From positions 1-16,191 of the forward strand of contig JAGRJZ010000132.1 of the NCBI GenBank assembly GCA_020442505.1: DNA of 16,191 nucleotides, read 5' to 3'. The DNA comes from Alphaproteobacteria bacterium. Its GTDB lineage: Bacteria; Pseudomonadota; Alphaproteobacteria; Micavibrionales; Micavibrionaceae. Below the pieces are notes generated by a model. The model searched no databases. It saw only the letters and a list, made by a program, of their open reading frames with translations, and had not been told where the DNA came from. The position numbers and the translations under genes were made by a program. Positions 7,158 through 14,647 of this stretch are shown here, piece by piece. How positions within the stretch are numbered: the first letter of the stretch is position 1; every line of letters begins with the position of its first letter.

Positions 7158-7310
7158 TCAGGAAGAGGAATGTGAGGGGAAGAATCGATCATTCGAGATT
7201 TTCACGACAACCTGTTGGGTTTTAACCGGCACGTCGGCAATGGCAAAATACCCGAAGGCGCAAAAGGCCGCGAGCAGCAAAAAAAGTGGTATGAATTTCA
7301 AAAGGGACAT
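7158..7310 (-). CDS. Small single-pass membrane protein, 50 residues
   Basis: A short gene with ATG 7310-7308 and stop at 7158. GGAG lies about ten bases before the ATG, a proper ribosome site. The protein opens MSLLK, continues with a hydrophobic stretch FIPLFLLLAAFCAFGYFAIA (about residues 6-25) that can span the membrane or act as an uncleaved signal anchor, and ends in a short polar tail with VPVKTQQVVVKISNDRFF. It sits 46 bases ahead of the exported-protein gene, downstream of a good promoter candidate, and seems to be the first gene of the xerD unit. I do not recognise the family. Being short it could be a chance frame, but the combination of ribosome site, membrane profile and promoter argues for a real gene. 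Confidence 0.65.
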   Translation of the reverse strand: MSLLKFIPLFLLLAAFCAFGYFAIADVPVKTQQVVVKISNDRFFPSHSSS

Positions 7311-7338
7311 CAGTGTTTCTCCGTCACATGAGAACGCG

Positions 7339-7367
7339 ACTTTAGCTTTCCTTGTCCCGAATTTCAA
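7339..7367 (-). promoter_or_regulatory. Candidate promoter of the small-protein / xerD operon
   Basis: On the minus strand TTGAAA (7367-7362) and TAAAGT (7344-7339) are separated by exactly 17 bases. The -35 matches five of six consensus bases. Transcription would start near 7332 and give a leader of about 22 bases holding the GGAG site of the 50-residue gene. Confidence 0.45.
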
Positions 7368-7370
7368 CGG

Positions 7371-7405
7371 TTTCCAAAAAAATGCTTTCATGCGATAAAA
7401 CGACG
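7371..7405 (+). promoter_or_regulatory. Candidate promoter of aroK, possibly leaderless
   Basis: TTTCCA (7371-7376), a 17-base spacer and GATAAA (7394-7399) form a weak sigma-70-like promoter, four of six matches in each box. The -10 ends six bases before ATG 7406, so the transcript would begin at or next to the start codon. This fits the absence of a ribosome site there but is a weak match. Confidence 0.3.
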
Positions 7406-7999
7406 ATGAAAACCTATTACAAGGATAACAAAGACGCAATCCGCGCGCATCTTGACCGCCCGATTGTCCTGATCGGTCTGATGGGGGCAGGAAAAAGCCG
7501 AATCGGCCGCATGTTGGCGGAGGCCCTCGATTTGCCATTCTGCGATTCTGACGACGAGGTTGAAAAAGCAGCCGGCATGAGCATTCCCGATATCTTTGAA
7601 TGCTACGGCGAATCAGCTTTCCGGGACGGCGAAAAAAAAGTGATCCGGCGCCTGATAGAAGACGGAATCCAGGTGATCGCGACCGGAGGCGGCGCGATCA
7701 TGTCTTCGGAAACGGCTGCCCTGATAAAGGATCGCGCTCTGTCCGTGTGGATACGAGCCGACATCCCGGTCATTTTGGAGCGGACCGCCCGCACTGACAA
7801 GCGTCCCTTGCTTCGGGTCGATAACCCAGAAGCGGTTTTGCGAGCGCTCGCAGAAAAACGCTATCCGGTCTATGCGAAGGCGGATATAACGGTCGATAGC
7901 GGCAACGGCGAGGCGGAAGACGTCTTGAATCGGGCGTTAAAGGGCCTCGCGGACTATCTCTCTCGCGCAGAAGCCGAAAGGAGCAAGGATGAGCATTGA
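7406..7999 (+). CDS. aroK: Shikimate kinase
   Basis: A 197-residue kinase that phosphorylates shikimate at the 3-hydroxyl with ATP, step five to chorismate. It shows the P-loop GLMGAGKS at 24-31, the DSDDE shikimate/Mg segment at 47-51, FRDGE at 72-76, the GGG shikimate-binding turn at 94-96, the lid with R133 in RPLL, and the adenine-binding RYPVYAKAD near 152-160. The frame extends upstream to ATG 7382 and TTG 7352. None of these starts has a clear ribosome site; I take ATG 7406 because it leaves an N-terminus of normal length before the P-loop and lies just after a candidate -10 box. The last 11 bases overlap aroB, which points to coupled translation. The function is certain; the start is not. 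Confidence 0.93.
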   Translation: MKTYYKDNKDAIRAHLDRPIVLIGLMGAGKSRIGRMLAEALDLPFCDSDDEVEKAAGMSIPDIFECYGESAFRDGEKKVIRRLIEDGIQVIATGGGAIMSSETAALIKDRALSVWIRADIPVILERTARTDKRPLLRVDNPEAVLRALAEKRYPVYAKADITVDSGNGEAEDVLNRALKGLADYLSRAEAERSKDEH

Positions 8000-9104
8000 A
8001 AAAACCGTATCCGTGGGGCTGGGGGATCGAACCTATGACATCCATATCGGACGCGATATTCTATCGGCCGCCGGGAACCACCTTCCTTTTTCCATTGACG
8101 GGCGTCGTGTTTTTGTCCTGACCGACGAAAACGTTCTGGAGCCCCACGCCCGTACCGTCTGCGCCGCGCTTGAGAAAACCGCCGCGGCGTCCGTTTCCTG
8201 TCTTGCCCTGCCACCTGGGGAAAGCACGAAGTCCTTTGCCGCGCTGGAGCGGGTTCTGGCCTGGATTCTGGACCAGGGAGGGACGCGTCAATCCGTCCTG
8301 TTCGCGGTCGGCGGTGGGGTCATCGGGGATCTGGGCGGATTCGCCGCGGCAATCATGATGCGCGGCATTCCCTTCGTGCAGGTACCGACGACGCTTCTTG
8401 CCATGGTCGACAGCGCCGTCGGCGGAAAGACAGCGATCGACGTCCCGCAGGGAAAAAACCTCGTCGGCGCGTTTTACCAGCCCGCAGGGGTTTTGTGCGA
8501 TCTGGATGTCCTGAACACGCTGCCCGCGCGGGAAATGCGGGCGGGATACGCAGAAACCGTAAAATACGGATTGATCAACGATCCGGAATTTTTCCTTTGG
8601 CTTGAAAATGGCGGCGGAAAAAGCGTCTTGAACAAAGAGCCGGACGCCCTGATCAAGGCCGTCGAAACCGCTTGCCGGAAAAAAGCCGAAATCGTGGAAG
8701 CGGATGAACGGGAGGGCGGCGTGCGGGCGCTCCTCAACCTTGGGCATACTTTTGGGCACGCGCTCGAAGCCGCAGCAGGCTACGATGGCGATCGTCTTTT
8801 ACACGGCGAGGCCGTCGCAATTGGAATGGCGCTGGCCTTTCGGCTTTCCGCACGGACGGGCATCTGCCCCGCGACGGACGCGCGGCGCGTGGAGGATCAT
8901 CTGCAGGCGATGGACCTGCCAACCCGGATCGGCGCGATCGTCCCCAAGCTGGCAGCTTCCCCCGACGATCTGCTCACGATCATGAAGCGTGATAAAAAAG
9001 CCACCGCGCAGACCATCCACTTCATTCTACTCCACGGCGTTGGCCAAGCTTTCATCGCGAAAGACGTAGATTCAAAGGACGTTCTGGATATATTAACGGA
9101 ATAA
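7989..9104 (+). CDS. aroB: 3-dehydroquinate synthase
   Basis: A 371-residue NAD- and zinc-dependent enzyme that cyclises DAHP to 3-dehydroquinate, the second step of the shikimate pathway. The nucleotide-binding loop GGGVIGDLGGF is at 108-118, VPTTLLAMVDSAVGGKTAID at 132-151 carries the active-site lysine K147, and the metal ligands are E189 (AETVKYGLI), H253 (LGHTFGHA) and H272 (LLHGEAVAIGM). Length and motifs are normal for the family. ATG 7989 has AAAGGAG about eight bases upstream, inside the aroK end, and the two genes overlap by 11 bases in the common alphaproteobacterial aroK-aroB order. Confidence 0.97.
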   Translation: MSIEKTVSVGLGDRTYDIHIGRDILSAAGNHLPFSIDGRRVFVLTDENVLEPHARTVCAALEKTAAASVSCLALPPGESTKSFAALERVLAWILDQGGTRQSVLFAVGGGVIGDLGGFAAAIMMRGIPFVQVPTTLLAMVDSAVGGKTAIDVPQGKNLVGAFYQPAGVLCDLDVLNTLPAREMRAGYAETVKYGLINDPEFFLWLENGGGKSVLNKEPDALIKAVETACRKKAEIVEADEREGGVRALLNLGHTFGHALEAAAGYDGDRLLHGEAVAIGMALAFRLSARTGICPATDARRVEDHLQAMDLPTRIGAIVPKLAASPDDLLTIMKRDKKATAQTIHFILLHGVGQAFIAKDVDSKDVLDILTE

Positions 9105-9120
9105 AGGACGAATCCAAATC

Positions 9121-10353
9121 ATGCCAGACGCATTCCTTTCGACCGATGTTCTGATTGCCGGCGGCGGCATGGCGGGACTGACGCTTGGCTGTTTGCTGGG
9201 AGGAACGGGACTGTCTGTTCTAATCGCGGAGCCGAAAACCCCGCCGCAAACCGTCGCCCCCGGAACCCGGACCGTCGCGCTGTTCGGCGGATCCATCAAC
9301 ATCCTCAAAGCCGCCGGGATATGGGACGAGATCGCCCAGCATAGCGCCCGAATGGAGACCATGCGAATTATCGACGACACCGGGTCCGCGCCCGTCACGC
9401 TGTCCTTTGACGCATCGGAAATCGGGGAGGAGTGCTTTGGTTACAACATTCCCCATCATGGGCTCTACCCGGCTTTGCTGAGCCGTGCAAAGGCGCTCAA
9501 AACCGTCACTCTTCTGACGGGATCGGGCGTCCAGGACTATCAGATAGAAAACGGACACAGCCTTGCCACGCTCACGAACGGTCAAACGATCCGCGCAGCC
9601 CTGATCGCGGGAGCCGACGGGCGGCATTCCCGTGTTCGGGAGGTCGCCGGGCTTCCGTGCCGCCTTCATGATTACGGCCAACGCGCCATGACTGCTGTGA
9701 TCGCCCATACCAAGCCGCACGATCATATCTCTACGGAATTTCACCGGCCGGGGGGGCCGTTTGCGCTTGTGCCGCTGCCGGATGACAAGGACAACCACTG
9801 TTCCTCCGTTGTCTGGGTAGAACGCGAGATCGATGCCAAATCCCTGTTGTCACTGGATCCGAAAGACTTTGAACGCGCGCTACAGGAACGAACGAACGAC
9901 ATACTGGGCGCGATACGCCTTTTGCAAGGACCCGATAGCTGGCCCTTGCAGTGGTCTGTCGCGCGGAAACTGACGGCGCCAAGGGTGGCGATTCTGGCCG
10001 AAAGCGCCCACACCTTCACCCCGCTGGGCGCGCAGGGGTTGAACCTCAGCCTGCGAGACGTCGCCACGCTTGCGGAAACGCTCGTTGACGCTGCCAAGAC
10101 CGGCGCAGATATCGGCTCAGCCCTCGTTCTGGGTCGCTACGAACGGCGGCGGCGACTGGACGTTCTGACCCGCGTGGGCGGCGTCAACGCGTTCAACCGG
10201 CTCGTCAGCAATGATATGGCCGCCACCCGGCTCATGCGACGGATGGGGATGAAGACGCTGGACCACTTGCCGCCTCTCAAGCGTTTCGCCATGCAGCGCG
10301 GCCTGATTAGCGCACCCGACGAAGGACGTCTGGCAAAAGGGAGCATGCTCTAG
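9121..10353 (+). CDS. FAD-dependent ubiquinone hydroxylase family protein (UbiH/UbiL-like)
   Basis: A 410-residue group A flavoprotein monooxygenase of the UbiH/UbiF/COQ6 family, which hydroxylates the aromatic ring of ubiquinone precursors with O2 and NAD(P)H. Motifs in order: the dinucleotide-binding fold VLIAGGGMAGLTLG at 10-23, the DG motif GADGRHSRVRE at 164-174, and the second FAD motif AESAHTFTPLGAQGLNLSL at 293-311. Most members have GDAAH there; alphaproteobacterial relatives often have GEAAH, and here it is AESAH. GAQGLN is intact, so FAD binding is probably kept. It starts 16 bases after aroB with AAAGGA upstream and probably shares its transcript, linking chorismate supply to quinone synthesis. 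Which ring carbon it hydroxylates cannot be read from the sequence, so I give no symbol. The end overlaps the convergent comF. Confidence 0.88.
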   Translation: MPDAFLSTDVLIAGGGMAGLTLGCLLGGTGLSVLIAEPKTPPQTVAPGTRTVALFGGSINILKAAGIWDEIAQHSARMETMRIIDDTGSAPVTLSFDASEIGEECFGYNIPHHGLYPALLSRAKALKTVTLLTGSGVQDYQIENGHSLATLTNGQTIRAALIAGADGRHSRVREVAGLPCRLHDYGQRAMTAVIAHTKPHDHISTEFHRPGGPFALVPLPDDKDNHCSSVVWVEREIDAKSLLSLDPKDFERALQERTNDILGAIRLLQGPDSWPLQWSVARKLTAPRVAILAESAHTFTPLGAQGLNLSLRDVATLAETLVDAAKTGADIGSALVLGRYERRRRLDVLTRVGGVNAFNRLVSNDMAATRLMRRMGMKTLDHLPPLKRFAMQRGLISAPDEGRLAKGSML

Positions 10354-11132
10354 GATCGAACGACCCGCGCCACGGTCAGAACATGAACCGCCTTCGCACC
10401 GGCCTTGCACAACGCCTTGCTGCACGCGCTAACCGTCGCGCCGGTCGTATAGACGTCGTCCAACAGCAAAACGGTTTTCCCGTTCAAGACCGTACGATGT
10501 TTTTCCCGAACGGCAAACGCGTTCCGGACGTTCTTATGCCGATCCGTCACGTTCATATGGCCTTGCGTCAAAGTCGCGCGGGTCCGGCATAGCAGGTCGG
10601 GCACGCATGGCACGCCGCTTTCCCGAGCCAAAGCCTGCGCGAGCAAGGCGGCCTGATTGTAACGTCGCTTGAGCAAACGCGTCCTGTGCAGCGGCACCGG
10701 TACGATCAGATCCGCGAGGGCCAGCATCTCCTTCCCGGCTTGTTTGAGCCAGGGGACAAAGACCGGGATCGCGTGCAACGCGTCGGCATGCTTGAATTTC
10801 AGGATAATTTCCCGGCTGGCATCGTCGTAGACCAGGGCCGAGCGGGCCGTCTCAAAGGACGGCGGGATGTCCAGACACGACACGCATTTTGCACCGGGAT
10901 CGCCGGGAAAATCGAACGGCAGGCCGCACCCGGCGCAAAACGGCGCCCCGATAAACCGTAAATCCCGCCAGGCCCCGGGTGCCAGAACCCCCGGCCGATC
11001 GACGATCGCGCCGCTGACCACGCAGCGCGGCGGCAAAACGAGGTCTACCACCCGGCCCCATACGTGCTGGGCTGCAGATCCCCCTTGCGAAGATTTTCTG
11101 TTTCTGTTCTTTATTTTTTGTACGACAGCCAT
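10350..11132 (-). CDS. comF: ComF family phosphoribosyltransferase-like protein
   Basis: A 260-residue ComF-family protein, with the type I phosphoribosyltransferase PRPP loop VLLLDDVYTTGAT at 221-233 and the family segments IVPVPLHRTRLLKRRYNQ (about 143-160) and ALVYDDASREIILKFKH (99-115). ComF is needed for DNA uptake in competent bacteria; in many others its role is unknown. The N-terminal zinc-ribbon region keeps one four-cysteine site, C66, C69, C83 and C86. The other site, expected around LPPRC37 and the following PGAW, has only C37. The start ATG 11132 has no good ribosome site. It stands alone, divergent from the methyltransferase operon, and its stop overlaps that of the upstream flavoprotein gene. 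Confidence 0.9.
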   Translation of the reverse strand: MAVVQKIKNRNRKSSQGGSAAQHVWGRVVDLVLPPRCVVSGAIVDRPGVLAPGAWRDLRFIGAPFCAGCGLPFDFPGDPGAKCVSCLDIPPSFETARSALVYDDASREIILKFKHADALHAIPVFVPWLKQAGKEMLALADLIVPVPLHRTRLLKRRYNQAALLAQALARESGVPCVPDLLCRTRATLTQGHMNVTDRHKNVRNAFAVREKHRTVLNGKTVLLLDDVYTTGATVSACSKALCKAGAKAVHVLTVARVVRS

Positions 11133-11216
11133 GTGTGCTTGTTACTTTAAAGCACATGCTCCGTCTCTGAAAGCCTCTTGGGACAGCTTCTTGCTTTTTC
11201 CTGCCGTAGAGATTCC

Positions 11217-11251
11217 TTGCTTTTTGATGTCCGCAAGGCTATAGAAAGCCT
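11217..11251 (+). promoter_or_regulatory. Candidate promoter of the methyltransferase operon, leaderless arrangement
   Basis: TTGCTT at 11217-11222, a 17-base spacer and TATAGA at 11240-11245 make a good sigma-70-like promoter. The ATG at 11252 begins six bases after the -10, the usual distance to a transcription start, and no Shine-Dalgarno sequence is visible. A related TTGCTTTTT also occurs at about 11191. GGCT (11237-11240) and AGCC (11247-11250) form a small inverted repeat around the -10. Confidence 0.45.
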
Positions 11252-13765
11252 ATGGCGCAAACCATGTCGGCATTTCACCGCATTAAACCGGCGGAGGCAG
11301 AGGAGAAAAGCTCTTCCCCTCCTGTGGACCCGGCGCTGCGTCAGTATTACGACCGCCATTATCTTCTGGAGAACATCCCCGCCAAGATCATCAAAAACGC
11401 CTGGTTCACGATGGCGCATCTTTTGATGAAACCGGGAGCCCGTATCGTCGATGTTGGATGCGGCAACGGGATGATGAGCTATGCGATGGCGGTCTTGAAC
11501 CCCCAGATTCACATCACCGCAATCGACCGCGACAAACGCCAGATCGCGGCAGCCGCGAAAAACTATCAGCGACCGAATCTCAGTTTTCAGACCGGCGATA
11601 TGATCGGAGAAAACGGGTTTGAAGAAAACTCGCTGGACGGGATTATCAATGCTTTCGTCCTGCACGAAATTTATTCCGGGTCGCACTATAGCGAACGGCC
11701 TGTGATCCGAACCCTGGAGAACCAGTTTGCCCTTCTGAAAGATGAAGGGTTTTTATTTATCCACGATTACGCAATGCCGCCGCCGGACGAATATGTCCTG
11801 CTGGAGATGCCCGACGAACCTGGCACCGGACCGGACGTTGTGGATCTCTCCGAGGCCGACCTTCTCGTCTGGTACGCGGAACACGCCCGCCCGCGGGAGG
11901 AAACCGGATGCCAGGGATTTTTTCTGGAGGAAATGCCCGCCCGTTTTCCCGGAACGCGCTTGTTTCGTCTGCCGTATAAATGGGCGTACGAGTTCATCAT
12001 CCGGAAGGACTACCGGGATAGTATGGAAACCGACCTGCATAAGGAATACGCCTTTTTTACGCCGCAGGAATACCGCAAAAACATGCGGGATTTGGGCGCA
12101 CGGGTTCTCTACACCGCCCCGCATCACGAAGAATCCATCGTCGATCAGAAATTCTCCGGCCGCTTACGGCTTTATGACGATGAAGGTCGGCCGCTGGGCG
12201 CGCCGCCGACCAGCTTCGTCGCGCTGGCGCAAAAGACAGGTCAGGGAAAAAGCCTGCGCCTGACCGAGCGCCGCCCGGCCCGTAACAAGCCCCGACAAAT
12301 GTATCTATCCGCCATGCGAAACAATGAGACGGGCGAAATCATCGACATTGTCTCGCGCGGTTTATGCCTGTCGGAGGTGCTGCCCTATCGGATTACGGAG
12401 GATGGAACGCTCAACGTTTTTATCCATTACGCCGTCCCGCGGGCGATCGCCAACGCCGTACCCCGCCGGGGGAAAGAGCTGGACGGGCGCGGCTGGTCCG
12501 GTCATATGATCGAGACGATCAGCATTGAAAAACATGTTCTGGACCGGATCGGCCAAGACAGTCGACGCGACACGATTTTATTCGCCCGCGACCATCTGGC
12601 CTTAAAACCGTCGGAAGGCGCCCTTTTGGAAAAAGGACCGGTTTGGTATCCTGCTCCGGATTATATCGACGAACGTGTGGAAACATGGTTTCTGGAAGTC
12701 GACGGACGGGGCGACAAACCTCTGAGCCCGAAGATTTTATGCGATGAATTTTCGGGTTTTACGTCTAAAGGCGATATTCGGGAGTTCGCCGCGCAAGAGA
12801 TTCTGGACGCGATCAATGTCGGCCTGATCCCCAACGCGGGGCTGGAGATCCAGATCATGGCTTTGTTCGAAAAACTTGGCATGAAGGCGGAAACATGGGC
12901 CGAATGTCCCCTCCAGCTCAACGAGATTATCCCGGAAGAGCGTCTGGATGCCGCGACGATCAAAAAACGCGCAAAAGAAAGCACCGACGGCCGCTTCAAA
13001 AAAATCAGGGGGACCGGCGGAAAGCTTCGGGCGATCCAGTCTGTTTTCGTTGACGAGGGCTTGACCACGCAAGGGATCGGGGGGTTGCGCTCCCGGAACA
13101 TGGAGTTCGTTATCGCGGATGAAAATACGCCCAACGTGGCGGCGATCCTGCCGCTTGCGAAAGACGCGATCTCGGGGGAGGTTCTGGTCGGCACGGTCAG
13201 CGAACACCTGCCCATTCCCCAACGTTACGGCGGAAACGGTCTGACGATGCGGGTTCCGACCTTGCCGTTGCCGGCTGAGGTCACACATATGGAGCACGCC
13301 CGGCAATACATCGCCGAAAAATTCGGCGTTCCGCTGGATCATGTCGCGAAGATGGGAGAGGCCTATTTCTGTCACATCGGAATCACGCCTCAACGAATCT
13401 TTCCCTTTGTGATGACCCCGAAGACCGGGAAAATCCGGACTCCGTTCGGAGGGCCGGTTGAATTTTCCCCTATCTCGCTGATGCGTTATACCAGCATCGT
13501 TCTGGACTTTAACGAAGAGTACAGCCTGCCGCTCCAGACCCTTGACAAGTTTCTGAAGGTCCACAAATTTTTCGAGATGGACACCGTCATGGGCTCCTGG
13601 TCGATGGGGCAACGTTACCAGGAGGCACCAGAACCGGGGGCCAAAACGGCGGGACATTTGTCTCACGTCCCCTCCTGGAGCGCCGCCGAACGCCTGTCCG
13701 ACGAACAAGACAATAAAAACATGCCCTCCAAGCCCGCTGCGGAACGAAAACTGGATCCCCGATAG
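11252..13765 (+). CDS. SAM-dependent methyltransferase fused to two degenerate Nudix-like modules
   Basis: An 837-residue multidomain protein. Residues about 40-290 are a class I methyltransferase: motif I VDVGCGNG at 66-73, the acidic ribose-binding position IDRD at 91-94, SFQTGDM at 111-117 and LDGIINAFVLHEI at 128-140. An insert of aromatic and charged residues follows (200-265). Region 345-560 looks to me like a Nudix fold without the catalytic box: DIVSRGLCLSEVLPYR, then VWYPAPDYIDERVETWFLEV at 464-483, which resembles the YPSPG..E.. segment of ADP-ribose pyrophosphatases. Region 590-785 repeats the plan, with VAAILPLAKDAISGEVLVG, a box-like THMEHARQYIAEKFG at 678-692 lacking the paired catalytic glutamates, and FCHIGITPQRIFPFVM at 706-721. 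The last 40 residues are probably disordered. No signal peptide or membrane segment. The methyltransferase call is firm; the Nudix reading is an inference. It is the first gene of a pair, with the next ATG six bases after its stop. Confidence 0.8.
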   Translation: MAQTMSAFHRIKPAEAEEKSSSPPVDPALRQYYDRHYLLENIPAKIIKNAWFTMAHLLMKPGARIVDVGCGNGMMSYAMAVLNPQIHITAIDRDKRQIAAAAKNYQRPNLSFQTGDMIGENGFEENSLDGIINAFVLHEIYSGSHYSERPVIRTLENQFALLKDEGFLFIHDYAMPPPDEYVLLEMPDEPGTGPDVVDLSEADLLVWYAEHARPREETGCQGFFLEEMPARFPGTRLFRLPYKWAYEFIIRKDYRDSMETDLHKEYAFFTPQEYRKNMRDLGARVLYTAPHHEESIVDQKFSGRLRLYDDEGRPLGAPPTSFVALAQKTGQGKSLRLTERRPARNKPRQMYLSAMRNNETGEIIDIVSRGLCLSEVLPYRITEDGTLNVFIHYAVPRAIANAVPRRGKELDGRGWSGHMIETISIEKHVLDRIGQDSRRDTILFARDHLALKPSEGALLEKGPVWYPAPDYIDERVETWFLEVDGRGDKPLSPKILCDEFSGFTSKGDIREFAAQEILDAINVGLIPNAGLEIQIMALFEKLGMKAETWAECPLQLNEIIPEERLDAATIKKRAKESTDGRFKKIRGTGGKLRAIQSVFVDEGLTTQGIGGLRSRNMEFVIADENTPNVAAILPLAKDAISGEVLVGTVSEHLPIPQRYGGNGLTMRVPTLPLPAEVTHMEHARQYIAEKFGVPLDHVAKMGEAYFCHIGITPQRIFPFVMTPKTGKIRTPFGGPVEFSPISLMRYTSIVLDFNEEYSLPLQTLDKFLKVHKFFEMDTVMGSWSMGQRYQEAPEPGAKTAGHLSHVPSWSAAERLSDEQDNKNMPSKPAAERKLDPR

Positions 13766-13771
13766 ACCGCC

Positions 13772-14620
13772 ATGAATAAAAAAACCGGACAAAGCGACAA
13801 ACCGCTCTTCGACCCCGATTTTTTGCGGATGAACCGTGCGCGCGCGTCACATCACGCTGCCACGCACGGGTTTTTGCATGATAGGGCCTGCGACCAAATC
13901 GCCGACCGGTTGGCAGACATCAAACGCGCGTTTCCCTTCAGCGTTCTGTACGGCGGAGAAATGACAGGCAAGAGCCCTCAAGCGCATCTCAGACAGGCAG
14001 GCGGCATCGAAACGCTTATGATCGTCTCCCAAGAACAGGAAGACAACCTGTCTACGATCGCCAACCCTCCGGCCGACGCGATTTTCAGCCTTCTAACGCT
14101 TCATGCGACCGAGGATCTGCCCGGGGCGCTGATTCGTATTAATCGAGCTTTAAAACCGGACGGTCTGTTTTTGGCTGCACTTTTCGGCGGGGATACCCTT
14201 TGCGAGCTGCGGGAATGCCTGATGGAGGCTGAGCTTTCCTTAACCGGCGGGGCGAGCCCCCGAATTATGCCCTTTGCCGACAAGCGTCAGATGGGGGCCC
14301 TGCTGCAACGGGCTGGTTTTGCCCTTCCCGTCGTGGATTCCGAGACCATGACCGTCACTTACCAGGACAGCTTCGCCCTGATGCGCGACCTACGATTTAT
14401 GGGGGAAAGCAATTCTTTGTTCGCGCGGAACAAAAAATATCCCGGTCGTCATTTTTTCACAACGGCCGACCGGCTATACCGGGAAAAATACGCGGAGCCC
14501 GATGGCCGCATCCCAGCGACGGTCGAAATTATCTATCTGATCGGCTGGTCTCCGCACGAAAGCCAGCAAAAACCACTCCGCCCCGGCAGCGCGGATACCA
14601 GCCTGACAGATATTCTCTGA
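13772..14620 (+). CDS. NDUFAF5/BioC-like methyltransferase-family protein with eroded SAM site
   Basis: A 282-residue protein close to the alphaproteobacterial NDUFAF5-like family often found near comF. Family marks are FDPDFLRMNRARA near the N-terminus, RLADIKRAFPF at 46-56, LPGALIRINRALKPDG, FLAALFGGDTLCELRECL, LTGGASPRIMPFADKRQMGA and LLQRAGFALPVVDSE, then ALMRDLRFMGESN. NDUFAF5 acts on a complex I subunit in mitochondria. The SAM-binding part is unusual: motif I, normally ending in a GxGxG-type loop after an acidic strand, is VLYGGEMTG at 58-66, the acidic residue ending strand two is missing (TLMIVSQEQ), and the following loop seems shortened before DAIFSLLTLH. It may have lost methyltransferase activity, or bind SAM differently. 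It is probably co-transcribed with the fusion gene and has no obvious ribosome site of its own, so translation may be coupled. The end converges on the gene at 14648. Confidence 0.82.
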   Translation: MNKKTGQSDKPLFDPDFLRMNRARASHHAATHGFLHDRACDQIADRLADIKRAFPFSVLYGGEMTGKSPQAHLRQAGGIETLMIVSQEQEDNLSTIANPPADAIFSLLTLHATEDLPGALIRINRALKPDGLFLAALFGGDTLCELRECLMEAELSLTGGASPRIMPFADKRQMGALLQRAGFALPVVDSETMTVTYQDSFALMRDLRFMGESNSLFARNKKYPGRHFFTTADRLYREKYAEPDGRIPATVEIIYLIGWSPHESQQKPLRPGSADTSLTDIL

Positions 14621-14647
14621 AACGCGAGCGGATTATCCGGCTTTTCC

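Noticed and set aside
7111..7192. Longer version of the exported protein starting at ATG 7192
   Set aside because: It has no ribosome site, overlaps the small membrane gene by 35 bases and puts 27 polar residues before the signal peptide.
8061..8759. A 232-codon minus-strand frame opposite aroB
   Set aside because: It lies wholly within a certain aroB and its product resembles no family; a shadow of codon bias.
9220..9798. A 192-codon minus-strand frame opposite the FAD hydroxylase
   Set aside because: Antisense to a well-supported gene, no motif and no ribosome site.
12737..13792. A 351-codon open frame on the minus strand inside the methyltransferase fusion gene
   Set aside because: It is antisense to a gene with clear family motifs, has no recognisable domain or ribosome site, and long antisense frames are expected in GC-rich DNA.
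14621..14647. CGGATTATCCG between the convergent genes as a terminator
   Set aside because: The stem is only four base pairs with a three-base loop and no clean U-tract on either strand.
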